Positions 45,191 through 56,654 of a stretch of DNA of 64,000 bases are shown here, piece by piece (the stretch's first letter is position 1; each line of letters starts with the position of its first letter). The notes under the pieces were generated by a model. That model ran no database searches. It was not told where the DNA came from and was given only the letters and a program-made list of their open reading frames with translations. The DNA is from Paralvinella palmiformis (Eukaryota > Annelida > Polychaeta > Terebellida > Alvinellidae): positions 174,001-238,000 of the forward strand of contig JAODUP010000514.1 in assembly GCA_025642065.1 (NCBI GenBank). Direction: 5' to 3'. Both the position numbers and the translations under genes were made by a program.

Positions 45191-46160
45191 ACCGTACCCG
45201 GTATTTAATAATAATAATAATAATACGTTTCTAGAGAGTATGGTCTTGTGTTTTGTAATATGTCATAGATGCTGTGTAATAATCATTAAAGGCATACAAT
45301 TATTGTCTTACTTTCCTTCGCCTCAACGATGGTATCATCTGAGTCATAACACTACTTGAAAAAATATATTATTGTTATGGTCTTAAATATAAGTGCATAC
45401 TTGGTCAGGTTTATATATAATATGTGTTTGTGTGGGTGTGTTTGTATTTGAACCGTGGCTTTTACCGTCTTGTCAGAAACCTGCCAACCCCGACGAAAAG
45501 AAAGTTAACGTCAAATAGTATTACGGGTGTTAAATTATTAAACCAATTAGCTGCAAATGTAATTTTATTTACTGTTCAAATACCACATATATGATATAAT
45601 ATACACAATAATATGATATTGCTACAATAATTGATCATTTCACAATTAAACTTATGTGGATTTTCTGTTGTTTCATAATAAAAGATATAATTATGTCTAT
45701 TGGCTATTCCACATCTTTTTATTTTTAAATTTGTCAAGAAACGTTTTTAATGTTATATTAAGGAGGATGAATTTAAATGAGGAATGCTTCAAGCATTCTC
45801 ATTTTCAACATTCTATATGTGTTTGCTTTCATTAAAATGATGTATTACGAACGTTGAAATAAACGAATTGAATCATGAATATTTTTGGTGTTGTAATTTC
45901 TTGTATACTTGTTATGTGAACTGAATAAAACATTTATCCATCTATCCAATAATAAAGTATTAGTGGTGGTTTAGATTTCTTGTTATATACTCAACATGAT
46001 ATTACACCAATTTTCATTTCAACAGATATGTGGGTTATCATGCCGAAACCTATTAACTTGCTTCAAAAACTTTTGTTTCGAGGGTTGACACCGTACATAA
46101 ATAAAACGTTATGATCATTTTATGGAACGATGTACTTTTTAGCTGATATTATGAGAGCTA

Positions 46161-46354
46161 TGACGATGACGATGATTGATGTTTTACGGCCACTTTTGTA
46201 CACATGGTAGGCTAAATGGGCCGAACGACCTCCAAATGTAATGAAGCGAAGTCAAGGATGAAACAACCTACAGATATGCCCACGCCGGGATTCGAACACG
46301 GGTGGTAGTGATCTGTGGTCTAACACGTTCCCGCTAGACCATGGACTTGTCCCC
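46161..46354 (-). mobile_element. SINE-A copy with 11-bp target-site duplication
   Basis: Full-length inverted SINE-A. TATGAGAGCTA flanks it at 46150-46160 and 46355-46365. It is the cleanest boundary definition for the family. Confidence 0.95.
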
Positions 46355-47106
46355 TATGAGAGCTAGGAATGGCCTGTTTTGTTATTATTATTAATATATC
46401 CATATTTTAAATAAAAACCTGTTGAAGCACCAGTGAAACCGAGGACCGACCCATGAAGAATAATAAAGACTCTACGTATCAAGTAAATTATAACACGAAG
46501 TCTATGATACGGCCTTTAGATAAATAATTACGCTGAAGCATATTTTGCTGATGGATGAAACATCCCACAGGTAAAGGCAGAAATAAATAAATTCCTATTT
46601 CACTGTCTGCAGTACAGTACGCGAAGTATTCGTTACTTTTTATCGATGCAGTGGTACTTGGCAAGGTAGTACATATATTATCGCCTTATCTTTTTAACGT
46701 ATTTATTAATTATGTAGGTTAGAAATATTGCTTTGAGTAACCTCATTAAACAAGGGATGGGCCTGAGCTCATGTCGCTCATATGTCGCTAAGTGTCGCCA
46801 AAATAGACGAACTCGAACAAGTCTATAGACCCATTGCATGATGGCGTAAAAAACCAAAACAAACCAGTCGCGCTTTGCATTGTGGGATTTATAGAGGGGG
46901 GGGTCCGCTGAGCGATAATACCGTGATAATCCCGCCATTTTAACCGTAAACGTCAATGTTCCGGATCTGTTATGCCAAAAACTAAATCATAAATTTCTAA
47001 TTTGTAATATCATATTTATCAACCTGTATATGATGTATATCATAATTTTTCAACTTCTACTTTACAGATCGCATTTCTTCAAGCCCCATTTTGTATCAAC
47101 GTCATT

Positions 47107-47505
47107 AACCTGTAGTTTGCATGTTTGGCGTGTTTTATCGACCTGTAGTTTGCATGCTGTCGTGTTTTATTAACCTAGCCGTAGTATGCATGTCTGTCAT
47201 ATTTTTTAAACCTGTGGTTTGTACGTCTCTCGTATTTTATCAACTTGTAGTTTGCATGTCTTTCGTGTTTTTTTCAACCGTAGTTTGCATGTATGTCGTG
47301 TTTTACTAACCTAGCTGTAGTTTGCATGTCTGTTGTATTTTATCAACCTGTAGTTTGCATGACTCTCTGTCGTGTTTTATCAACCTGTAGTTTGCATGAC
47401 TGTCTGTCGTGTTTTATCAACCTGTAGTTTGCATGACCGTCTGTCGTGTTTTATCAACCTGTAGTTTGCATGACTGTCTGTCGTGTTTTATCAACCTGTA
47501 TTTTT
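47107..47505 (+). repeat. Minisatellite, 26-33 bp units, about 13 copies
   Basis: Units of TTTTATCAACCTGTAGTTTG + CATG + variable ACTGTCTGTCGTG. Units 1-8 are diverse in length and sequence. The last four (about 47350-47490) are 33 bp and nearly identical, so the array has grown recently at its right end. The open frame through it is only repeat translation. Confidence 0.93.
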
Positions 47506-48189
47506 CACGGTACAGTTTATTACTATTTGTTTACTGTCACTTTATGGTTTATCATCGAGGCGTTTTATCGTGTATGTTTACCTGACGATGGAGATGGAAA
47601 TACTATTTTAAAAGTAACAAGGTCATTTTATTTCATTACAGGAGACCCCTGCATGGTAAGTTGGCAACAATAAGTCATAATAAAATCAACATTCCTACCA
47701 GACATCATCACTCTCCTAAAAGACCCCTATAAACACCACCCTCAACAATAAAGACGCACAACAGAAGTCAACACCAGGGGTGGCTGTGCACAATAGGCGA
47801 CGGCCAGGGTCTCCACCCCAAATTTCAACAAGTGCAAGTACACAGTTGTATGTATATCTGAGTGGATTCTACCAAAGAAAATATTTTTTAATCTGCATCG
47901 ATCGTTGGTTTCCGTATGTGTATAGCTTTTAATTTCTAATAATAGATCACCTCAAGAACACTAACCGTTTGATTTTCTTTCTGAATATAACATAAGTCGC
48001 CAGCTTCACTGAATTTAGGATAATACAACTGATAGAGTGATAAATACTTGAAACTATGATAGTATTAAAATTTTGAAACACTGCAATCGTTACCGAAAAG
48101 ATGGAACGTGGTACGGTTCTTTTTGAAATTCGTATTAGCACACTCTGCCGGCATAAAGTCTCTTGATATAGCCTAATTCCTTGGATCAA

Positions 48190-48530
48190 CCATACATAAA
48201 AATAATAATAATAATAATAATAATGTATGTTTAATAAAGCGGCCTTACTAGTAGGAACTACTCAAATGTTAATATAATAATACTCCAGATAGTACGTCTG
48301 TAAAAACCCTATAAGAGATTTAAAAGATAATTATTATTTAACTGTGAAAGCAACTTTGTGAACAGGTGTGTGTTTTTAGAACGGAATTAAAATTTTCAAG
48401 AGACGACGCCTTTCTAATATCTGCCGGCAAACTATTCCACAAAGTGGGGGCTGCAACACTAAACGGACAATCACCATATGACTTGAGCCGAGACATGTAG
48501 ATGCTATTATAGGCGTTTCGGCTCAAGTCA
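48190..48530 (-). mobile_element. LINE-A 3' end, inverted copy
   Basis: In reverse it reads SRLKSYGDCPFSVAAPTLWN then SLPADIRKASSLENFNSVLK, the C-terminal end of the LINE-A protein, followed by a UTR with GCGGCCTT..TTAATAAA-like sequence and (ATT)n at 48200-48224. It supplies the ending that is frame-shifted in the 24.4-kb copy. Confidence 0.88.
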
Positions 48531-48737
48531 CAATAGGTATTGTTGAGTTATAACAAAGTAGTACAAATTGAGGTAACAGGTTACGGGAGTTATCAGTTCT
48601 AGACAAACATAAAACATTTATATGGTCGATGTAATTTTCCAACATAAAATAATTTTATCGATTGACTTATTAAATGGCGGGTTGATTGATTTAAGCGACG
48701 CAATGAAGATACCAGATTTGGAATTAATTGGGAACGA

Positions 48738-48850
48738 AATTAATTTCTCGGTTCATAACTTAAATTAAGCCATCGTGCCAATGGGGTGAATTAGCACGTT
48801 AAAATCTCTCCCGAGAGGCGAACCACTGGGAGAGAGTGCATGACAATTAA
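48738..48850 (+). mobile_element. SINE-B body-like fragment
   Basis: ATTAATTTCTCGGTTCATAAC and CACGTTAAAATCTCTCCCG resemble SINE-B at 32924-33030. Degraded. Confidence 0.4.
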
Positions 48851-48982
48851 CCGTGAAGATATCCTGCGAGTGGTGGGGATGTGAGGATTTTAGCCAAACT
48901 GGATATAGGCGTTTACACTTTCGTGTGTTTTCCTTAATTGTTTCGCGACCTTAGATCGGGAAACGAATCGAAATCAACCACT

Positions 48983-49125
48983 GCGAGGAAATATACCTAT
49001 TTATACTGTTAACAAAGATAATCGAAAATTTGCTCATATCAATATAAACAGCGTTCGGCATAAATGTATTCTATTAGCTGAGACTATGCAGAAAGATAAG
49101 ATTGATCTGTTATCTATTTGGAATA
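48983..49125 (+). mobile_element. LINE endonuclease N-terminal fragment
   Basis: Translation in frame with 49021 gives RGNIPIYTVNKDNRKFAHIN then INSVRHKC and later DKIDLLSIWN. HINIxSxRxK...D-LL-I is the first motif of AP-endonuclease domains of CR1/Jockey-type LINEs, where S-E-T-W-L usually follows. The similarity stops at about 49125, where hAT sequence begins. Confidence 0.65.
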
Positions 49126-50130
49126 TTTACTTCCTTTTTGAAAAGAAGAGAGACGTTGAAGGAGTTTTTAAGTATTTACAGATGTTCATCAGATGCAAGT
49201 ATTAAAGCATCGCCCAACCCCTGGTTCTCGTTTCTGGGTATTGTGGACCGTGTGCTCACCCAGTACTCAGATTCGGTGACATACTTCACTAGTCGTGATG
49301 ATCTAGAGAAGGTCGGGAGAGTAAGACGTGCAATTGAGTGGCTCAATCACCCTCAAACAAAACAACTCAACCTGCTCTTCCTCAACTTCCTCCTGTTTGC
49401 CATGAATGACTTCAATAAACTCTTCCAGGCAGATGAAATGTGTATTAGTTACCTGCTTCCTGAGATAACAACGCCTACCGAGTAGGCTGATGGTGAAGTT
49501 CGTACAGATGAAGCATGTAAAGAGTAATTAAAGCTGATGTTAGAGAGGTCAAGTTTGCGTTTGCGTAAAAACCAACATGACGAAGAGCTGTTGGCTGTTG
49601 GTGTGCCAGCGCGTACCTTACTCGCCAACACAGATGACCGCATCGAAGAGGCAGTGCAGGCGAACTTCTTTTATCTTTAAGGATGTTTGCAAGTTCTACT
49701 CTGCTCTTGTGCAGAAAATAGTGAGGATTATCCCATTCGACGACGACTGTGCTGGACTCAACTAAACGTATGCTCCAATTCTTCGTCTAGTTGAACGCTT
49801 TGCTCCTCTTGTTCACCGAGGTGTCCTCAATGAAGAATTTGAGTACTACCAGCTTATAGATGTCACCGAGAACGGCATGGAAGAGGATGGTGTACATAAA
49901 TATATTGACCGTTACTGGGGTGAAATTATGAAGATAAAGGCGCCAATTTGGCAGATGCCGTTCCCCACTCTTGCATAAGTAACGGTGGCTATTATCATCT
50001 TCCCACACAGCAATACTGACTGTGAGAGAGCGCTTTTCGTAGCCCGGAAAATGCACACAGAGTGTCGTCAGATTCTTAATGCGGACACACAGTCGCAGCA
50101 CCTTTACAGTGCAAGCTCAACTACAACAGG
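49126..50130 (+). pseudogene. hAT-family transposase, C-terminal half, broken
   Basis: The first part (to 49485) includes FLGIVDRVLTQYSDSVTYF and RAIEWLNHPQTKQLNLLFLN, matching the hAT segment that follows the W-x-S-L motif. A second part in another frame near 49990-50080 reads VTVAIIIFPHSNTDCERAL then RKMHTECRQILNADTQS, the hAT C-terminal dimerisation region (usual wording PHSNA..ER.FS...K....R..L). Stops and frameshifts at about 49485, 49680 and beyond make it non-functional. Known role of the family: DDE cut-and-paste transposition. The N-terminal zinc finger and the first catalytic residues are not seen on this strand. Confidence 0.75.
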
Positions 50131-50299
50131 TCAAGCTGTGAGTTTAATGTTTCAGTGGAGACGGTGGCTCCAGCAAAACGTGCCACAAACGAGTACAACA
50201 TACAGCACCAGTAAAATCCCACCTTTGGACCTATGTACTGCCCGAACAACAAACGCGGTCACGATCATGTGAATAGTGTTACATCGCTCAACAACTGGT

Positions 50300-50430
50300 T
50301 GTGTAGCCTCTGTGACGAGACAACTCTCTATGATCTGCATTGTATTCGTCCGCTTGCATTGGAATAATTTGGCAATGTTGGTGTCTGGAAAAATGAGCTT
50401 CACCAAGTCGGCGAAGTGGTCGGCAACAGA
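50300..50430 (-). pseudogene. hAT-family transposase N-terminal fragment, inverted
   Basis: The minus strand reads SVADHFADLVKLIFPDTNIA then KLFQCKRTNTMQII, typical of the region just after the zinc finger of hAT transposases. It faces the C-terminal fragment at 49126-50130, so the element is split and inverted, or two elements met here. Confidence 0.6.
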
Positions 50431-50639
50431 TACAGGATGCAATGATTACTCGTATGAATCGGCCTTACATTTTGAGTTTCGTTTTCTGTTTCTTTGCCGG
50501 TGGAGGCAAACGCTGATTATCGTCCGTGATTTGTCTGCTAAAATTCCAATATAAATGTCAATTGTCAAACTCAAAACTGATTTCCCGTTTTCAAATTTCA
50601 CTAATTAAAAACGTCTAGATATCACGTTCAATACGTCTT

Positions 50640-50825
50640 GCTGGAAAAAGTCGGAGGACCAATGCTACACATATGTCGCGAGACTTGATTGGTGCTATGT
50701 CGAGACCTGGTACGCCTGTGTTGTGGGGCAGAAGTTGTCGTGCCAATATGTGCCGACAACTATTGTCCCGACCTAATACAGGCCGAAAGTTGTAGCGGGC
50801 CAATATTCCTCGCCAGTCGTGTTGG
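50640..50825. repeat. Word-repeat tract next to the hAT fragment
   Basis: Variant words AAGTTGTCGTGCCAATAT, GTGCCGACAACTATTGTCCC, AGGCCGAAAGTTGTAGCGGG and CCAATATTCC. GC-rich relative to its flanks. The same style as the tracts at 11344, 55233, 59255 and the MULE ends. Confidence 0.6.
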
Positions 50826-51232
50826 TGATTATCATGATTAAAACAAGTATCTAGTCAGTTCAAATGTTATTTGGCTACAATTAGTCAACCATCGTGTCAA
50901 TTGTTTTGTATGATTTAGTGATTATATTTGTATTCATCCACGGATTTATTAATAATATCATACACACCCGTCTTTTGTTAATTTGACAGACAACTGCACG
51001 ATAATGCACTTAATTTGAAAATTGAAATTAGAGAAAATAAATAGAAAATATTTTTTTTGGTATGATTACATGCAATATTTTATGTCCATGCAACACAAAC
51101 AAACAAATATCACTTATATTCAAAAATTTACAAATGTAGAACCCATGCACAGATTTTCTCAAATTAACAAATGGAAATTGATTTGTTTCAGTTCTTGCAC
51201 GTATGATAGATATTGTTCTGTTTAATTTGCTA

Positions 51233-51320
51233 ACCACAATTTGTGTGTAATTGCCTCGTGCACAAGCTACATTGTAGCATCTTCTTATTACTCGCTGGTT
51301 GTCTGCAGTGGCAGACTAAC
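51233..51320 (-). pseudogene. PHD-like zinc-finger remnant
   Basis: The minus strand reads PLVCHCRQPASNKKMLQCSL then CTRQLHTNCG and stops. The spacing C-x-C-x11-C-x2-C-x4-H-x2-C fits the first part of a PHD finger; the last Cys pair is missing. PHD fingers are known in ORF1 of CR1-type LINEs, so this may be LINE debris. It could also be chance. Confidence 0.35.
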
Positions 51321-51462
51321 GGGATATATTGGTTAATTGTCATAATGTGATTGCACTGTTGGGTCAATAATATGTTGATGTTCCGAAGCAACAATTTAAT
51401 CGGTAATATCGTAATATCACGAGAAATATTCAACATTTATAGCACTGTCAAGCAAGACACAA

Positions 51463-51469
<7 letters not shown>

Positions 51470-51507
<38 letters not shown>
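51470..51507. repeat. (TA)n microsatellite
   Basis: TA run with one GT interruption. Confidence 0.93.
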
Positions 51508-51635
51508 CCGTGAAACTGTTAGCTAGATGGTTTGACGGTAGCCTAGGTCATGTTACGGTATAACCAGCCCAAACTACATAACGATATTGCGCAATATTAT
51601 CCATGATGGCTTTCAGTGAGTCAGCAATTGTAAAC

Positions 51636-52770
51636 GAATCCGGGACAAAATTCCACAGTACAAAAGAAGGACAAAATTCCACTTACATAGTAACAAGAGA
51701 ACTACATTTTACGACAATAATTTGTTGCATTCAACAGAGCCCATTGATACAAATTACATTTTCAATTTATATTTCAATTGATTCGCGATGGCGGTTCATG
51801 TAGTTGTATGTGATACGTGTTCCACTTGGAAATACAGCTGCCAGCACCGCCTATGCTGTTCTCCGGAGCAAGTCCCTGCCATCCTACGTGGAACTGTTCC
51901 AGGCAGTAAATGCCAATTGCCACAGTATGGAACTCTACATGGACCCAACTACGGTAGTGTGCGACTTCGAACAAGGTGTCATCGAAGCCTTACAGACAGT
52001 CCTGGGTCCAGCTATCGCAATCCAGGGTGCTTCTACGATATTACATAGGCTACCTGGGGCAAGATCCAGGAACTGGGACTTGCACCACGGTACTCCACAG
52101 ATGAGGAGTTCAAGCTATTCTGTGGTCAGCTTGATGCACTGGCATTTCTACTTATTGAGAATATTCTAGCGAGTATGACATCCCTGCGTGATAACACCCC
52201 GGATGGTGCAGATGAACTACTATCCTACTTCGACACAACCTATGGTGCAGGAAGCTATCGCCGTGCTCAACCAGGTCATGGTCAGATTGGCATTCGGGTC
52301 AAGAGGATTCCTCCACTATACCCACCAGCTGTGTTGAACGTCCATGGGGCTACTCTCGCTGGTAAGCCACTCACCAACATCCAGTGTGAGGGCTGGAACA
52401 ATCGCTTCACGCACCTTATTCGATACAGCCATCCAACCATTTGGATACTGATTGAAGCCATTCAGAAGGAGGACTGCTTCGTTCGCACCCAAATCAGTGA
52501 GGACTTGGTTTGGAACCCACCTACAAAGCGAGATAGACGAAAGCAGAATAATCTACAGGCACGCCTACTCACCTTGTGCCAGGTTCGCCAATAAGGACGT
52601 AAGACAGCCTCAGACCTTCTTCGTGGTGTTGGCTACAATATCTGATGGAAAGATGCTCTATGAACACTGAATCAGAATAGTGACATTTTTCATTTCAATA
52701 TAATTGTAAATATTTCTAGGCATTATTTCACTATATTTGTTAATTAATGTCATTTCATTAATTTGTTCAT
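51636..52770 (+). mobile_element. MULE-B: internally deleted Mutator-like transposase copy
   Basis: The left end has word repeats (GGGACAAAATTCCAC, GGACAAAATTCCAC). Coding remnants from 51804 read MYVIRVPLGNTAASTAYAVL and TTVVCDFEQGVIEALQ (second catalytic Asp in DFE). After a frameshift near 52030 come GKIQELGLAPRYSTDEEFKL, FDTTYGAGSYRRAQPG and EGWNNRFTHLIRYSHPTIW. Compared with 61060-62972 it lacks about 650 bp between the left end and the transposase core, but keeps about 105 bp that the other lost. The 3' flank (CATTTCAATATAATTGTAAA) matches 62745 onward. The right terminal repeat was not found. Confidence 0.85.
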
Positions 52771-53024
52771 TATATTTTCCTTTATGAGAATAGAAAACGG
52801 GTATGTATGAGCGATAATAGGGTAATTTTGGGAGCAAACTATTGGACATTCATCAGTTCACACAGTCGTGAATAAGTAAAATTTCAATTATTCGCAAAAT
52901 AATTAATATTTACTTAAGCCTATTCAAAGCTTCTTATGGCTGTGTCTTGTAGACACTACTAAACTGTTAAAATAGTACGTGTTCCAGCGAGGGCGGCACG
53001 TTCCTGTATAGGGGGTGGGGGCTC

Positions 53025-53206
53025 CGTAGTCTAGTTGGTAGCGCGTTAGACCACCGATCACTACCACCTGAGCTCGAATATCGGCTTGGCCATATTTGAA
53101 GGGTGTTTCATCCTTGACTTCGCTCCATTACCTTTGGAGGTCGCTCGGCCCATTTAGCCTACCATGTGCACAAAAGTGGCCGTAAAACACCATTCATCAT
53201 CATCAT
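53025..53206 (+). mobile_element. SINE-A copy
   Basis: TAGTCTAGTTGGTAGCGCG, GAGCTCGAATATC (altered B box), the full body and (ATC)n tail. Target duplication not clear. Confidence 0.88.
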
Positions 53207-53639
53207 CTCATGGATTCGCACCTATAGATTTTAGATTGTCCACTCTTGTTCCGACCCCCCCCCAAAAAAAAAATCAAATAAATGCGTTAAGCAATTTGTA
53301 ACTAAAAGTATTTTTAAATCAGAAGTAAAAAATATTTGCATTTTAAATTAGGTGCACAAGATCAAAATATTTATGTAATGTATTAATGTAAAAGTATCTT
53401 AATTTAATTTTTTTTCTATTATTTAGCGTTAAATTTAGTCAACATAATCTGTGATAGTAAGTTTCGTAGTTATGTGTTTAATAATTGATCCCTTATTGAA
53501 TGACAAAGCATTGTATTATTTGCTATACTGTTTCTTATTAATATAGCCCCTATTTCTAGGAATTGTTGTTATGTACAAATTCTTTATTTCATAATATGTT
53601 CTGTTGTTCAATTTAAATATTATTTAAATTCAAGAATTC

Positions 53640-54060
53640 ATCATCATCATCTACAGCCATGGTCAGTCCACTACATGACGAAAGCCTTTAGCATGTTGCC
53701 TCCAAAGGTCTCGGTTTCTTCCTCCCAAGTACCAATTCATATTCCCTCAGTACTGTTGTAATTAATCTCTCCATCTTTTTCGTTGCCTTCTTCGATTTAT
53801 TTCCCCACCCACGGGTGTCCCAACTGTCAGGGCTGCACTCCATCTATTATCCGTTCGGCGGCTGATGTTACTTGCCCATGTCCATTTCCGGTTTTTAATT
53901 ATTTCCATAATGTCCATAACTTTAGTTTGGCCCCTCACCCAATTATTCGTTTTTCTAGTCTTTATAAGTGATTTTGAGCATGTTTCGTTCCATGTCGTGT
54001 TGTGCTGCAGACAATTTCTTTTCCATTTTTGTTGTTAACGTCCAGGTCTCTGCTCCATAT
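53640..54060 (-). mobile_element. RTE/BovB-like LINE 3' end
   Basis: In reverse, frames read KVMDIMEIIKNRKWTWASHI and SRRTDNRWSAALTVGTPVGG, then RQRKRWRD and GRNRDLWRQHAKGFRHVVDW, matching the C-terminal zone of RTE-type LINEs (WAGH..R..DNRW......P...R..GR...RWRD). It ends in a (GAT)n tail at 53640-53655. Frameshifted and 5'-truncated. Confidence 0.72.
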
Positions 54061-54067
54061 GTCATTG

Positions 54068-54150
54068 CTGGGGCTTTAGGCTATGCAGACGATATTACAC
54101 GTCTTGCTCCAACACTTACTGGTTTAAAATATACTGTACCCACTCGAATA
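54068..54150 (+). mobile_element. Reverse-transcriptase YADD fragment of another LINE
   Basis: The plus strand reads AGALGYADDITRLAPTLTGL KYTV. YADD is the RT catalytic motif, and xxLAPT..GL follows it in CR1/Jockey-type LINEs. It abuts the inverted RTE fragment at about 54062 and ends within about 30 codons. Confidence 0.65.
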
Positions 54151-54586
54151 ATGGCCCCGGCGACTATTTATTTCAAGCGCCATTTTTCTTATTCAAGCAT
54201 GCGATAATAACACACGGGCAAAATAAAGAGTAAAACTTGATGATTCACATCATCCATGGAAATATCTGACATACATGATAAACATCTTGTTAATGTCATT
54301 GGACAAAATTGTTCTAAGCATCAGATACCATATTGTTTGAGTGCCTTCAATGGTAAAATAAATAAATTCTCATTTCGTTCACATTGACTTTGAGAGTCTA
54401 TATCAATTTTAAATATTTAAAACATACTGCATGCCACTATATGGTTCCCAGCTTTGGGATTCCGATACCAGATGGCAGTCCTACAGATGTTTGAGCGGGA
54501 AAGAATGCTTTGTAAACATTGGTGAGCATGTATACTTATTTATTTCCATATTTATATGATCATTTCATGGTTGACTGTCAGCTCGC

Positions 54587-54870
54587 ATAGTGACTGTTGT
54601 CGCGATAATAATTAGTTACGCCGGGAGTTGGCGACATCTGGTGAATAGTTTATTTGCTTTAATTGATCTATACTGAACGAAGTTAGAACCAATGAAAGTT
54701 TAGTATACTATTCCCACGATGAGGTTTATATTTGTCATTTAATCGAATATAGATGGCCTAAACAGGTATGAACAATTTAATTTAATTTAATTTTCTCCAT
54801 GTAATAATATGTAATTTAACCAGATTTCAACAATACAAGTTGTGTTAAATGTTATAAGCTTTAAGCGTAC
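54587..54870 (+). mobile_element. Repeat R1, first copy
   Basis: GTGACTGTTGTCGC, ATAATTAGTTACGCC, GTTGGCGACATCTGG and GATGAGGTTTATATTTGTCA are shared in order with 56906-57180. No coding capacity. The 8-10 bases left of it (AGCTCGCAT) also match the LINE-A flank of the second copy. Confidence 0.75.
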
Positions 54871-55232
54871 ACGCTGTAACACTTCCAAACACCAATCCAA
54901 GCTCATGCATTTATTATACACATCCCCCGAGATGGTGTTAAGTCGATGGTGAATACACTGCAGCAGATTGAAGTAGATCTAAATGTGATATAATGAACTG
55001 GAACCTATGCATTTAAATCAAATGCTATGCAATTAAATTATATGATCTGCAAGCATAAATAAAGTTGTAAGAAAATTGGATTTATTATTTAAATATGTGT
55101 GTGTGTGGGGGGGGGGGGGGTTTGGCTGGAGTGGGGTTTTGAGGGAGTTTTTTTTTGACCGGTTATCGCGTAAAGCATACAGGCGTCAAACGACGACCAA
55201 GGCGACCTGCGACGGGTGTAGTTCAATTGCCT

Positions 55233-56485
55233 CTATTGACTTTTGCCCCAGGACATTTGACCATTAGGTCATTAGCCCCTATGAACATTTGCCCCTGTAT
55301 AAAATAAAAGTCAAATTAAAGATAAGTTTATGTTATTTTTTATTATTTCATATGTGACATAATAATTCTTCTCGTGTGTTTGGTATGTTATTTTCAGCAC
55401 TGTACTGGTTACAAATGTTGACCAGTCTGTCCTGGAATTGTTTGACATTGCAACGTACCCTCTTGCGGGGAGGTTGTCCAAGCTGGTTGAGACGCATAGT
55501 ACCATCAACAGTCGCAATGTCCTTATGAAGAGTGTCCAGTCAAGGTATTGAAAGCTCTGATCCAGGCCTCACACATGTTATTGGTACGTGAACCTCCAGC
55601 CTTGGTAGTTTCGTGTACATTCCATAGTTGAGGTTAGTAGGATGGTGCGATGTGGCGCATCCTAACAATCGGTGCTGCACGATCATGAGTAGGTGGAGCC
55701 TGGACTCTGCAAAACGATCCAGTTACATAGGTGGAATCAAAGTACTGGACCAGATCTTCAAGTCCATCTGGAGTGTTTTCTCTGAGGTACTCAATCCCTT
55801 CAGGAACATCACTCATTGGAAGGAAGGCAAGTCCATCTAACATGCCTATAAAATGTCTGATCTCCTCCTCAGCTCTGTAGTGTTGTCATTCCCAGAGACT
55901 GGATTTTCCTCCAAGTGGACTGGGTCAAGTGGTAGAAGCACCCCTGGAACTGTACATCATCATCAAAAGTGTTTTTGATGGCAGTGCTGGCTGCACTCTC
56001 AAAGTCAGTGATAACAGTAGTTGGGTCAAGCTGGAAAACTAACTCATCACAACGCTCCAGAATGAATCAGAGTAATTCCTGATAGGTGTCTTCAGACTTG
56101 TCGAACAATAGTGCATTGACACAACTGACAGATCCTGTGTCGATTGGTGTGCGAATGATGTAGAGTTGTGTGAAAATACGTAAAGCCACATCAAAATTAC
56201 CATCCATCATCAAGATGTCAGATTTGGCTAAGTGTTCCAGGGCATTGGGCACCGAAGATGAGCATGCGATTCCTTGCATCGGAACCATTGTCATAGAAAA
56301 GGAATGGCTTGGGGTCATCCACTCCAGTAGTCTTCCATGTATCTTCAATGGTGTGGTCTTTGGTGAAGGTTGGGATCTTTGGCTTGTTTTTGGCTCTCTG
56401 TCGTCGAAGTGTTCCCTTCAGAGTATCAACATCACCTGGAACTGCTCCTACATAAACACTAGTGGTAGTGGATCTTGACAATGAA
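55233..56485 (-). mobile_element. MULE-C: a second Mutator-like transposase family, degraded
   Basis: From 56481 leftward it reads KPFLFYDNGSDARNRMLIFG, then after a frameshift LAKSDILMMDGNFDVALRIF (first catalytic Asp in DGNF), TQLYIIRTPIDTG and FDKSEDTYQELL. After an in-frame TGA near 56069 comes LDPTTVITDFESAASTAI (second Asp) and QGCFYHLTQS. Further left are several stops. A C-terminal fragment reads STSLDNLPARG and FVTSTVLKIT at 55380-55500. It ends in word repeats at 55233-55310 (TTTTGCCCCAGGACA, TTTGACCATTAGGTCA, TTTGCCCC). More diverged from MULE-A and MULE-B than those are from each other. Confidence 0.8.
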
Positions 56486-56654
56486 GTAATTTCTCCTCTT
56501 CCTTGAAGAATTTAGAACATTGTATTGCTGATATTCAGCTATGGATGACTTAAAATGTTCTAAAACTAAATGATAATAAAACAAATATTATATATTTTTG
56601 CACGACCACATTGTGTTAACTCCCTAAAACACCAGTGCATCTTCGATTACTGCT

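Noticed and set aside
46678..46956. 92-codon minus-strand frame (MTFTVKMAGLSRYYRSADPP...)
   Set aside because: No family recognised. No splice or conservation evidence. The region has a CATTGTGGGA-like promoter word but nothing more.
47121..47309. Open frame through the 47.1-kb minisatellite
   Set aside because: Peptide is only the repeat unit translated (VVCMSVVF...).
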